A stretch of 39,111 bases of DNA from Nocardia sp. BSTN01 (GTDB lineage: Bacteria; Actinomycetota; Actinomycetes; Mycobacteriales; Mycobacteriaceae), in the NCBI RefSeq assembly GCF_015354405.1, contig NZ_JADKYP010000059.1:1-39111 (forward strand), read 5' to 3'. The translations under genes and the position numbers were made by a program. Below, piece after piece: positions 1 to 6,441 of this stretch. Positions within the stretch are counted from its first letter, which is position 1, and each line of letters begins with the position of its first letter. The notes under the pieces are model-generated. The model saw nothing but the letters and a program-made list of their open reading frames with translations. It did no database searches and was not told the origin of the DNA.

Positions 1-178
<178 letters not shown>

Positions 179-250
179 TTACGCTGGCCAGGTACGGTGC
201 CCGCGACGGACGACCGAGGGTGTCTGGGAACCCGGTCTCACCTGCCCGAC

Positions 251-277
251 CTAGCACTCACTGGTCGAGAGTGCCAG
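251..277. promoter_or_regulatory. CIRCE element (proximal), HrcA operator
   Basis: CTAGCACTC, 9-base spacer, GAGTGCCAG: a second CIRCE copy with one or two arm mismatches. Its centre is 35 bases from that of the distal copy, on the transcribed side of the -10. Two operators in tandem would give tight repression. The rest of 113-250 holds the untranslated leader with no other feature seen. Confidence 0.9.
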
Positions 278-282
278 GACCC

Positions 283-311
283 TTTTTAGCACTCAAAGGT
301 ATCGAGTGCAA
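283..311 (-). promoter_or_regulatory. groEL2 promoter, TTGCAC-N17-TAAAAA
   Basis: On the minus strand a TTGCAC -35 hexamer (306-311) is followed after exactly 17 bases by a TAAAAA -10 hexamer (283-288). It faces groEL2 and leaves a leader of about 160 bases. The distal CIRCE element covers the whole core promoter, which is the usual arrangement for HrcA repression. Motif reading only; no start site is proven. Confidence 0.6.
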
Positions 312-312
312 G
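286..312. promoter_or_regulatory. CIRCE element (distal), HrcA operator
   Basis: TTAGCACTC, 9-base spacer, GAGTGCAAG. The left arm is a perfect match to the CIRCE consensus TTAGCACTC-N9-GAGTGCTAA and the right arm differs at the last positions only. It spans the groEL2 core promoter, so bound HrcA should block RNA polymerase. Confidence 0.93.
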
Positions 313-386
313 GTTACGGATCCGACGGCCGCATCGTTCGCAATCGGCGATACCGGCTGGACGGCGCGGTATCCGGGTCGGCGCGC

Positions 387-680
387 TCACGTATCGTCGG
401 TGACTCTCAACGCCAGGGCGACGAAGGCGTCGGTGCGTCGCTCCTCCGGACTGCGCGGCTCGCCGCGTTCCACGGTCACCTGCTCGGCGTCGTGAAGCAG
501 CAGTTCCGCCTCGATTCGCATGATCGCCCGGATGAACGGGGGCGCCACCTCGGGCGGCAGATCGCCGTTGACGATGTAGCTGCCGTCCGGGCCGTCCTCG
601 GTTTCGACATAGGACAGCGCGCGCAGCAGGTCTGCGCGTAGTTCCCCCGCGATCAGGTCGGAATCCGATCCATCCGCCAT
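387..680 (-). CDS. Small acidic protein of unknown function
   Basis: 97 residues, soluble and acidic, with no signal peptide or membrane segment. I do not recognise a characterised family. The sequence looks like a real folded domain: an amphipathic N-terminal half (LIAGELRADLLRALSYVET), a central G-D-L-P-P-E-V turn, then a long helix FIRAIMRIEAELLLHDAEQV. The ATG at 680 is chosen because a TACGAT hexamer (687-692) ends 6 bases before it and no Shine-Dalgarno is present, the pattern of a leaderless transcript. It sits alone between groEL2 and clpC2, transcribed in the same direction. The 214 bases between it and clpC2 (681-894) hold only this promoter. Confidence 0.6.
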   Translation of the reverse strand: MADGSDSDLIAGELRADLLRALSYVETEDGPDGSYIVNGDLPPEVAPPFIRAIMRIEAELLLHDAEQVTVERGEPRSPEERRTDAFVALALRVTDDT

Positions 681-686
681 AGCAAT

Positions 687-692
687 ATCGTA
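687..692 (-). promoter_or_regulatory. -10 hexamer TACGAT, likely leaderless start
   Basis: TACGAT on the minus strand ends 6 bases before the ATG of the small acidic protein gene. In Mycobacteriales a TANNNT at this distance marks a transcript that begins at the start codon. Confidence 0.5.
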
Positions 693-894
693 TCCGGACC
701 ACCGATCACCTCATCAGCCCCACAACTACACAGCTGTATCGGCGAGCGATCATGTCCACCGCGACCGCCCCGGAACCGGGGCCCGGCCTGGGCGGATCGG
801 CGAAACCGGCGAACCGGTCCGACGCGACGCGTCGTGTCGAACCCGTTTCCGGCACCGCGCCGGCGTCTCGAATCCGGATGCCGACGAGCACCGA

Positions 895-1797
895 TCAGGC
901 AATCGGCGCGGCCGGCGGCTGCGGCGGAGCGGGCGGGCTGGGCGGAGCGGGCGGGCTGGGCGGAGCGGGCGGGCTGGGCGGATTAGGCGGGCTGGGCGGA
1001 GCGAGCGGGCTGGGCGGAGCGGGCGGGCTGGGCGGAGTGGGCGGAGTGGGCGGCGTCGGTGCGGCCGGCGGCTGCGGCGGGTCCACCGGATTCGGTGGCA
1101 TGAACTGGGCGAGCTGGGCGACGAGATCGCGTTCGATATCCGCTTTGGTCAAGCCCAGCCCCGACAGCACACCGCTTCCGTCCTCCTGCTCGAGCAGCGC
1201 GAGCAGCAGATGTTCGGTGCCGATGTAGTTGTGGCCGAGCCGAAGCGCTTCCCGGAAGGTCAACTCCAGCGTCTTGCGGGCACTCGCGGTGTACGGGATG
1301 AGGGCGGGGACCTCGTCCACCGCCGCCGGGAGCGCCGCCGTCGCGACCCGGCGCACCGCGTCCAGCGACACCCCCTTCGCGACGATGGCATGTGCCGCCA
1401 GGGCGCCCGGCTCGCTGAGCAGTCCGAGCACCAGATGTTCGGGCTGGATCTCCGGATTGCCCGCGCGCCGGGCCTCCTCCATGGACGCCATCACGACATT
1501 GCGCGCGCGGGGAGTGAAGCGTGCGAATCCGGCATTCGGATCCATCGCGGGATCACCCGGTTTCGGCACGAAACGCTTCTGCGCGGCCTGTTTCGAGACG
1601 CCCATGCTCTGGCCGATATCGGTCCAGGAGGCGCCCGACCGGCGGGCCTGGTCGACGAAGTGGCCGATCAGGTGATCGGCCACCTCGCTCATATGCCCGG
1701 CGACCACCACGGCGTCGGAGAGCTGTTCCAGGACGTCGTCGGGCCGGGCGAGTTTGATGCCCTCGATCAGATCGTCGAGGCGGATGCGTTCGGTCAT
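895..1797 (-). CDS. clpC2: ClpC2-type Clp N-domain protein with HTH segment and proline-rich tail
   Basis: 300 residues. Residues 1-80 match the N-terminal region of mycobacterial ClpC2 (Rv2667-like), with a helix-turn-helix-like stretch at about 58-76 (WTDIGQSMGVSKQAAQKRF). Two Clp N-domain repeats follow (about 93-155 and 168-228; the second holds LGHNYIGTEHLLLALL). There is no AAA+ module, so it cannot unfold proteins itself. From about 233 the protein is almost pure Pro/Ala/Ser with a six-residue PPAPPS period, absent from the M. tuberculosis protein as I remember it (about 250 residues). As I recall published work, mycobacterial ClpC2 represses its own promoter and buffers ClpC1 against cyclomarin-type antibiotics; a like role here is inferred. 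The ATG start has no Shine-Dalgarno but a TAGAGT hexamer 6 bases upstream. Confidence 0.85.
   Translation of the reverse strand: MTERIRLDDLIEGIKLARPDDVLEQLSDAVVVAGHMSEVADHLIGHFVDQARRSGASWTDIGQSMGVSKQAAQKRFVPKPGDPAMDPNAGFARFTPRARNVVMASMEEARRAGNPEIQPEHLVLGLLSEPGALAAHAIVAKGVSLDAVRRVATAALPAAVDEVPALIPYTASARKTLELTFREALRLGHNYIGTEHLLLALLEQEDGSGVLSGLGLTKADIERDLVAQLAQFMPPNPVDPPQPPAAPTPPTPPTPPSPPAPPSPLAPPSPPNPPSPPAPPSPPAPPSPPAPPQPPAAPIA
926..1051. repeat. 18-bp tandem repeat encoding the PPAPPS tail of ClpC2
   Basis: Six 18-base units of the type GGAGCGGGCGGGCTGGGC (926-943, 944-961, 962-979, 980-997, 998-1015, 1016-1033). Units 4 and 5 carry substitutions. Two 9-base half units GGAGTGGGC follow (1034-1042, 1043-1051). 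Each full unit codes for six residues, so gain or loss of units keeps the frame and only changes tail length. A good candidate for a length-variable locus between strains. Confidence 0.9.
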
Positions 1798-1799
1798 TC

Positions 1800-1845
1800 G
1801 TCAACTCTAGGTTGACTGACGCATCTTAGTCAATCATAAGTTGAC
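1800..1845. promoter_or_regulatory. clpC2 promoter with twin GTCAAY-N5-GTTGAC palindromes
   Basis: Two copies of a 17-base inverted repeat: GTCAAC-N5-GTTGAC at 1800-1816 (perfect arms) and GTCAAT-N5-GTTGAC at 1829-1845. On the minus strand a TTGACT -35 (1828-1833) and a TAGAGT -10 (1804-1809) are 18 bases apart, and the -10 ends 6 bases before the clpC2 ATG. One palindrome thus covers the -35, the other the -10 and the likely transcription start. Self-repression by the HTH segment of ClpC2 is the simplest reading. Confidence 0.7.
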
Positions 1846-1851
1846 GGCAGG

Positions 1852-2946
1852 TCACGGCCGCGCCTGCATCGCCGCGCCGCGCACGATCATCTCCTTCACC
1901 ACCGCGGCCGGGCGGCCGGTCAGGGCGCGCGGGGTCGGGGCGTCGTCGGCGCGGACGAACTGCACCACCCCGTCGCGACGCCCGAGGCTGATGCATTGCA
2001 GGACGTAGCGGAAACGCAGGTCGTCCGGTTCCGCACCGCGCATCCGGGCCAGCGCCGACCGCGCGGCATGGGATCCGGTCGGCAGCGCCGTCGCACAGGC
2101 CATCCGCAGTTCGCGGCCGCCCGGTCCGGCGATCGCGGCGCAATCGCCGGCGGCGTACACCCGCGGATCGGACGTGCGCAGCGTGGTATCCACCAGGACC
2201 CGGCCGCGAGCATCGACGGCCAGGCCGGCGCGGGCGGCGAGATCGCTCGTGGTGAAACCCGTTGTCCACAAGATAGTTTCGGCATCGATGCGCCCGCCAC
2301 CGGCGAGCCGCACGCCGTCCGCCGCCACCTCGACCACCTTGGCGCCCGCGTGCACCTCGACGCCGAGCCGCTCCAGAGTGGCGGCGATATGCCGCTGCGC
2401 GCGATCGGAGAGCCAGAAGCCCGGCTGTTCCGAACTCACCAGCGCCACCGGCAATTCCGGATGCGATTCGGCGAGTTCGGCCGCGGTCTCGATACCGGTC
2501 GCCCCGCCGCCGACCACCGCGACGCGGCCACGCAGCGGCGGCAGCGCGGCGATGTCCTCCAGGGTCGCCACCGGATGGGCGTAATCCCGTACGCCGGCGA
2601 CGCTGTCGACATCCGCGGCGCTGCCGAGCGTGTACACCAGCGTGTCGTAACCCAGCACCGAACCGTCGGACAGCGAAACCTCCTGTGCCGCAGTATCTAT
2701 CGCCGTGACCCAGCCGCGGACGAACTGGGCGCCCCTGCGTTCCAGCAGGGTTCGCAGATCCCGGCGCCCGATCGTCTGCCCGGCGGCGAGCTGATGCAGC
2801 CGCACCCGCTCGACCATTTCCGCACGGCTGTCGACGACTGTGATCTGCGCGCCGCGGGACTTGCAGAGTCTGCCCGCCGCGGCCAGGCCGGCATAGCCGG
2901 CACCCAGCACGAGGATTCGATGGGATGCGGTGTGATGTGCGCTCAT
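1852..2946 (-). CDS. FAD/NAD(P)-dependent oxidoreductase (NDH-2-like)
   Basis: 364 residues. The FAD-binding Rossmann motif lies at the N-terminus (ILVLGAGYAGLAAAGRL, about 11-27). A second dinucleotide site VAVVGGGATGIETAAELAE is central, and the C-terminal FAD contact is VYAAGDCAAI. This is the fold of type II NADH dehydrogenases and ferredoxin reductases. No C-terminal amphipathic membrane anchor is obvious, so a soluble dehydrogenase is as likely. The ATG at 2946 is preferred over one 60 bases upstream because AAGGAG (2953-2958) sits 6 bases before it. It lies 93 bases downstream of an ECF41-type sigma factor on the same strand; ECF41 genes are characteristically next to oxidoreductase, epimerase or carboxymuconolactone-decarboxylase genes, so it is the probable sigma target. 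The substrate is unknown. Confidence 0.85.
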   Translation of the reverse strand: MSAHHTASHRILVLGAGYAGLAAAGRLCKSRGAQITVVDSRAEMVERVRLHQLAAGQTIGRRDLRTLLERRGAQFVRGWVTAIDTAAQEVSLSDGSVLGYDTLVYTLGSAADVDSVAGVRDYAHPVATLEDIAALPPLRGRVAVVGGGATGIETAAELAESHPELPVALVSSEQPGFWLSDRAQRHIAATLERLGVEVHAGAKVVEVAADGVRLAGGGRIDAETILWTTGFTTSDLAARAGLAVDARGRVLVDTTLRTSDPRVYAAGDCAAIAGPGGRELRMACATALPTGSHAARSALARMRGAEPDDLRFRYVLQCISLGRRDGVVQFVRADDAPTPRALTGRPAAVVKEMIVRGAAMQARP

Positions 2947-2978
2947 GGGTGACTCCTTCTCGAGGCCGACACACTTCA

Positions 2979-3005
2979 GACCGGACAGCCCGCCGATCCC
3001 TGACA
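2979..3005 (-). promoter_or_regulatory. Candidate ECF41-type promoter of the oxidoreductase gene
   Basis: On the minus strand TGTCAGG (2999-3005), 16 bases, then GGTC (2979-2982). The remembered ECF41 consensus is TGTCACA with CGTC at -10, so the match is 5 of 7 and 3 of 4. A start near 2972 would give a 26-base leader containing the AAGGAG site. Plausible but weak. Confidence 0.4.
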
Positions 3006-3024
3006 ACGATCGGCTGTGTTCCGC

Positions 3025-3052
3025 GTCACCCCAGACGTGTCACCCCAGACGT
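3025..3052. repeat. 14-bp perfect tandem duplication at the sigma factor stop codon
   Basis: GTCACCCCAGACGT occurs twice head to tail (3025-3038, 3039-3052). On the minus strand the first copy read contains the last codons (Leu-Gly) and the stop of the sigma gene, and the second repeats them after the stop. It looks like a recent slippage duplication. Confidence 0.75.
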
Positions 3053-3945
3053 TCTGCCTCCGCCGGCGCGGGGAAGCGACCGAAGTACGCGAGTTTGTCG
3101 GGATTGACCAGGATCCGGATCGCCGAGATACGCTCGTCGGCCACGTCGGCCGCGCCGATCAACAGCAGTTCGCCGTGGACCCGGGCCACGGCCGCCGGTG
3201 CGCCGTTGACCTCCTCGATGCTCAGTTCCAGATCCTCGACCTCGCGGTGGAACAGTCCGGCCAGATAGCGCGCCACCCGGCCCGCCCCGACGACGGGCCG
3301 GCGAGCCGCGCTCATCTTGCCGCCACCATCGGCGACCGACACGATATCGGCGGTGAACATCTGTTCCAGGGCGGTGATATCGCCTGCCCGGGCGGCCACG
3401 AGGAAGCGCTGGAACAGTTCCCGGGCACGGGCGGGTTCGGCGTCGAACCGGGTGTTTTCGCTGCGGACGTGCAGGCGGGCGCGGCGATAGAGCTGCTGCG
3501 AATTCGCCTCGGACAGCTCGAGCATGTCGGCGATCTCCCGGTGGGAGTAACCGAACGCCTCGCGCAGGACGAAAACGGCGCGTTCGGCGGGCGACAACCG
3601 TTCCAGCAGCGTCAACACCGCCAGCGAGACCAGTTCGCGCTGCTCCGCGGATTCCATCGGACCGAGTTCGCCCCCGCCGGTCGGCACCGGCTCCGGCAAC
3701 CACGGGCCCACATAGGTTTCGCGACGTGTGCGCGCCGACTCCAGCCCGCTCCGGCACAGATTCACCACGACCGTGGTCAGCCAGGCCTCGGCGGACCGGA
3801 TCTCGGCGCGCTCGGTGGCCTCCCAGCGCAGATAGGTCTCCTGGACGGCGTCCTCGGCCTCGCTCGCCGAGCCGAGCATGCGATAGGCGAGCGCGAACAG
3901 GCGGGAACGATGGCGTTGGAATTCGGCCAGACCCGTATCGTCCAT
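3040..3945 (-). CDS. sigJ: ECF41-family RNA polymerase sigma factor with SnoaL-like C-terminal domain
   Basis: 301 residues. Sigma region 2 is at about 8-75 (LFALAYRMLGSASEAEDAVQETYLRW) and region 4 at about 105-160 (LSPAERAVFVLREAFGYSHREIADML, then QQLYRRAR). The rest is a SnoaL-like domain. The three ECF41 signatures are all present: WLPEP at 82-86 in the linker, DGGGK at 206-210 and NPDKL at 281-285. In this family no separate anti-sigma factor is used; the fused C-terminal domain tunes activity. Consistent with that, no anti-sigma gene is adjacent. The start at 3945 has GGAGG about 9 bases upstream. The oxidoreductase gene lies immediately downstream. The symbol sigJ follows usage for the mycobacterial ECF41-like factor and is less certain than the family. 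Confidence 0.9.
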   Translation of the reverse strand: MDDTGLAEFQRHRSRLFALAYRMLGSASEAEDAVQETYLRWEATERAEIRSAEAWLTTVVVNLCRSGLESARTRRETYVGPWLPEPVPTGGGELGPMESAEQRELVSLAVLTLLERLSPAERAVFVLREAFGYSHREIADMLELSEANSQQLYRRARLHVRSENTRFDAEPARARELFQRFLVAARAGDITALEQMFTADIVSVADGGGKMSAARRPVVGAGRVARYLAGLFHREVEDLELSIEEVNGAPAAVARVHGELLLIGAADVADERISAIRILVNPDKLAYFGRFPAPAEAERLG

Positions 3946-3987
3946 CCGCTGCGCCCTCCAGTGCAGGCCCGGTAGTCGAGGGCGAGG

Positions 3988-4254
3988 TTACTCGCCGCCG
4001 GCACCCGGGTCGCGTTTCGGCCAGGTGATGTGCGGCAGGGTGATGTGCGGCCGCGGCGACTCGCCGGCCGGCGGCGGGGCCGGACTCGGCGACGTATTGC
4101 GGCGCAGGCCCGAGCCGTCGTCGGAGGGCGCCGGAGTCGCGGTGACCGAACTCGCGGGCGCGGCACAGCAGGTCTTCTCCTGGTCGTGGGCGCAGGCCGT
4201 CAGGGTGACGGCGAGGGCGGCCGACGACAACGCGGCGACGACGAATTTCTTCAC
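3988..4254 (-). CDS. Small secreted lipoprotein, proline-rich, GLRRN motif
   Basis: 88 residues. A lipoprotein signal (VKKFVVAALSSAALAVTLTAC) ends in an LTAC lipobox, so the mature chain should be lipidated at Cys and exported. The mature part is short and disordered: HDQEKTCCAAP, then Pro/Ser-rich sequence with GLRRNTS, ending in two PHIT repeats (PHITLPHITWP). There is no recognisable domain. The GTG at 4254 is chosen because GGGAGA lies just upstream and the signal peptide starts there. It lies 42 bases upstream of the sigma factor gene on the same strand, so the two may be co-transcribed. It shares the GLRRN motif with the next lipoprotein, which suggests duplication or a shared surface role. 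Function unknown. Confidence 0.7.
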   Translation of the reverse strand: MKKFVVAALSSAALAVTLTACAHDQEKTCCAAPASSVTATPAPSDDGSGLRRNTSPSPAPPPAGESPRPHITLPHITWPKRDPGAGGE

Positions 4255-4370
4255 GAGATCTCCCCGGCTCGAGCGCCGCATCTGCCGCGGCGCATGCGAA
4301 CACGCTGCGGCACAGCACTTGCCGATCTCGTATGGATACCTAAAAGCCCAGCACACGCCGGGCGCGGTTG

Positions 4371-4799
4371 TTATTCCGTGACCATTCCGATGGCGACCGC
4401 GACCGGCTTGTCGGCCTCACTCTTGGACAGGCACACCAGCTTCGCGGTCCCCAGCGCCACATTCGGGCTGCCGTCGAACTTCGAGCCGGGGTTCTCCGCG
4501 ATAATGCGGTCCATCAGGGACTTCTCACCCTCGATATCGAGTTTGCGGAACTCGTCGCAGGTGGTCGCCGAGGCCGGGCCCAGGCCGGAATGCTCCGGAT
4601 GCGCGGTGGTGCCGGGCGTCTCGGCCGGCGGCGCCGGTGCGGGGGTCGTCGACGACGCGGGAGCGGGGGCCGAGGTCGCGACGGCCGAACCGTTTCTGCG
4701 CAGGCCGTTGGCATCGGCGGACGAATGGTCGTCGCCGCAGCCGGTGAGGGCGACGGTCAGCGCGCCCAGGGCGACGGCCGTCACGGTCAGTCGTTTCAT
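4371..4799 (-). CDS. Secreted lipoprotein with two-cysteine C-terminal domain, GLRRN motif
   Basis: 142 residues. The signal MKRLTVTAVALGALTVALTGC ends in an LTGC lipobox, which fixes the ATG at 4799 rather than an upstream in-frame start. A Pro/Ala/Thr-rich spacer containing GLRRNGS follows. A compact domain of about 60 residues then carries TTCDEFRKLD near its start and AKLVCLS near its end; two cysteines bracketing a helical core are reminiscent of HdeA-like periplasmic proteins, but I would not assign that family. It is monocistronic by spacing (116 bases to the next lipoprotein gene, 145 from the kinase gene upstream). Function unknown. Confidence 0.7.
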   Translation of the reverse strand: MKRLTVTAVALGALTVALTGCGDDHSSADANGLRRNGSAVATSAPAPASSTTPAPAPPAETPGTTAHPEHSGLGPASATTCDEFRKLDIEGEKSLMDRIIAENPGSKFDGSPNVALGTAKLVCLSKSEADKPVAVAIGMVTE

Positions 4800-4841
4800 C
4801 TCGTGCGTAACCCCCGAGTGGTCCGGCAACGCCGAATCTCC

Positions 4842-4857
4842 TCCGGCGCGCGCCGGA
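4842..4857. repeat. 16-bp perfect GC palindrome
   Basis: TCCGGCGCGCGCCGGA reads the same on both strands, and part of it (CCTCCGGCGCG) is repeated just after at 4860-4870. It lies between the kinase terminator and the lipoprotein start. It may be a transcription-attenuating hairpin or an operator. Confidence 0.5.
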
Positions 4858-4901
4858 TGCCTCCGGCGCGGCTCGCAGCGTACCGGCCACATCGGCGATT
4901 G

Positions 4902-4926
4902 AAAACCCCGGCCTTACCGCGGGGTT
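4902..4926 (-). terminator. Rho-independent terminator of the kinase operon
   Basis: On the minus strand AACCCCG, a 9-base loop, CGGGGTT and then a T-run (GGGGTTTTC). It begins 19 bases after the kinase stop codon. It is one of the few hairpins here with a U-tract. Confidence 0.75.
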
Positions 4927-4944
4927 CGGATCGAATTGCGGCCC

Positions 4945-6432
4945 TTACGATTCGGTGGCAGCGGGGTCCGAACCACGTCCGGAGGCCGCCTCCAGCGGCA
5001 ACCGGACGACGAATCGGGTGTCGCCCGGCGTGGACTCGACCCGGATGTCGCCGCCGTGCTTGTTCACCACGATGCGGAACGAGATGTCGAGGCCGAGTCC
5101 GGTGCCCTCACCGACGGGTTTCGTGGTGAAGAAGGGCTCGAAGATCCGATCCCGCAACTCTTCCGGCACGCCCGGTCCGGTATCGGCGATCTCCACTGCG
5201 GCACAGTCGTTTTCGCGATAGGTCCGTACCGTGAGCGTGCCGGATCCGTTCATCGCCGCCACCGCGTTGTCGATGAGGTTGGTCCACACCTGGTTCAATT
5301 CCGCTGCGTAGCAAGGAACTTCGGGCAGTGCCCGGTCGTACTCCTTGACCACGGCGATGTCGTCGCCGATCTTGCGGGCCAGCATCACCAGCGTGCTGTC
5401 GAGCAGTTCGTGGATGTCGACCACCTGGAACGGCGCCCGATCCATCTGTGAATACTGCTTGGCCGCATGGACGAGCGAGGAGATGCGCCCGGTCGAATCG
5501 GTGATCTCGTTCATCAGCAGTTCGGTTTCGACGGTGTAGTTCAACCACCGGATCGCACCTTCGAACACTCCGTCGTCGCAGTGTTCGAGAGTGCCCGCGA
5601 CCTTCTCCAGCCAATCGATGTCGAAGCCGGCCTGGACGAAATTCGGTGCCAGATCCCATCCGTTGGCGATGTTGTGATCGGCGAGCCAGTCGCCGAGTTC
5701 GTCCTCGCGGTCGGCCGCCTCCATCGCGGTCAGGGTCGGCGCCTTGGCCACCTGGGTGGCCGCCTCCTCCTGGAGCTGCACCAGCGCCTCGAGCGCGGCG
5801 GAGTCGAACTTGCCGTGCGCCATCATCTTCAGCTTGTGCCGCATACCGGCGACCCGATCCCGCAGCGAGGAGGTGGCCCGCACCGCGGCCGCCGCGGGAT
5901 TGTTCAACTCGTGGGTGAGCCCGGCCGACAGCGAACCCAAGGCCAGCAATCGTTCCCGCCGGCCGATGATCTCGTTGGTGTTGCGGTTGCCGAAGAACGC
6001 GCCCTCCAGCAGATGCAGGGCCATCGGGAACCATTCCTGCATCATCCGGGCGAAGGTCTCCGCGTCCAGGACGAAGAACTTCGACGGTTTCGTCACCGTG
6101 AGCGAACCCGTGTAGTTCTGGTCGGCCCGCTCGCCCATATACGCCGTCCACGCGCCGGCATACGAGCCGCGATGATCGGTGCGAACGAGTTCGAGATTCT
6201 CGCCCGCGGACAGCTTCGAGAGCACCACCTCACCGTCCATCAGGACGTAGAAGCAGGTCGCGAGCTCACCCTCGCGGTAGACCGGACCCGGTTCGAAGTG
6301 TTCGACCCGGCCCTCCCGGCAGAGCCAGGCCAGCTGTTCGTCGTCGAGCTTCTCGAAGAGGAACAGGGTGCGCAGTTCCGCCGGATCACACAGGGTCCGG
6401 GAGCCGGTGACCGTGCGGTTGTCGTCGCTCAC
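4945..6432 (-). CDS. Soluble sensor histidine kinase with cNMP-fold N-terminal domain
   Basis: 495 residues, no membrane segment. Residues 20-145 resemble a cyclic-nucleotide-binding beta-roll (FYVLMDGEVVL at 61-71), but the phosphate-binding cassette is not canonical: no FGE...RxA is seen, so it may bind another ligand. The H-box is LSAGLTHELNNPAAAA with His174. The catalytic domain has N-box NLIDN (385-389), G1 DTGPG (417-421), F-box FEPFFTT and G2 GEGTGLGL (441-448). About 100 extra residues separate the His helix from the second dimerisation helix (near 318-330), an unusual insertion. The GTG start has AGGAGG 5 bases upstream. It follows the receiver-flavoprotein gene by 9 bases, so the two are one operon and very probably cognate partners. 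Confidence 0.92.
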   Translation of the reverse strand: MSDDNRTVTGSRTLCDPAELRTLFLFEKLDDEQLAWLCREGRVEHFEPGPVYREGELATCFYVLMDGEVVLSKLSAGENLELVRTDHRGSYAGAWTAYMGERADQNYTGSLTVTKPSKFFVLDAETFARMMQEWFPMALHLLEGAFFGNRNTNEIIGRRERLLALGSLSAGLTHELNNPAAAAVRATSSLRDRVAGMRHKLKMMAHGKFDSAALEALVQLQEEAATQVAKAPTLTAMEAADREDELGDWLADHNIANGWDLAPNFVQAGFDIDWLEKVAGTLEHCDDGVFEGAIRWLNYTVETELLMNEITDSTGRISSLVHAAKQYSQMDRAPFQVVDIHELLDSTLVMLARKIGDDIAVVKEYDRALPEVPCYAAELNQVWTNLIDNAVAAMNGSGTLTVRTYRENDCAAVEIADTGPGVPEELRDRIFEPFFTTKPVGEGTGLGLDISFRIVVNKHGGDIRVESTPGDTRFVVRLPLEAASGRGSDPAATES

Positions 6433-6441
6433 GTGCGCCTC

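Noticed and set aside
926-1051. Regular repeat that could be taken for a CRISPR array or intergenic repeat
   Set aside because: Units are directly abutting with no spacers and are in frame within clpC2.
1800-1845. HspR/HAIR operator
   Set aside because: HAIR is CTTGAGT-N7-ACTCAAG; arms and spacing here are different.
2947-3006. N-terminal extension of the FAD oxidoreductase
   Set aside because: The AAGGAG site lies inside the extension and the Rossmann fold starts right after the inner ATG.
4025-4381. Plus-strand frame opposite the small lipoprotein
   Set aside because: The minus strand has a proper signal peptide, lipobox and ribosome site.
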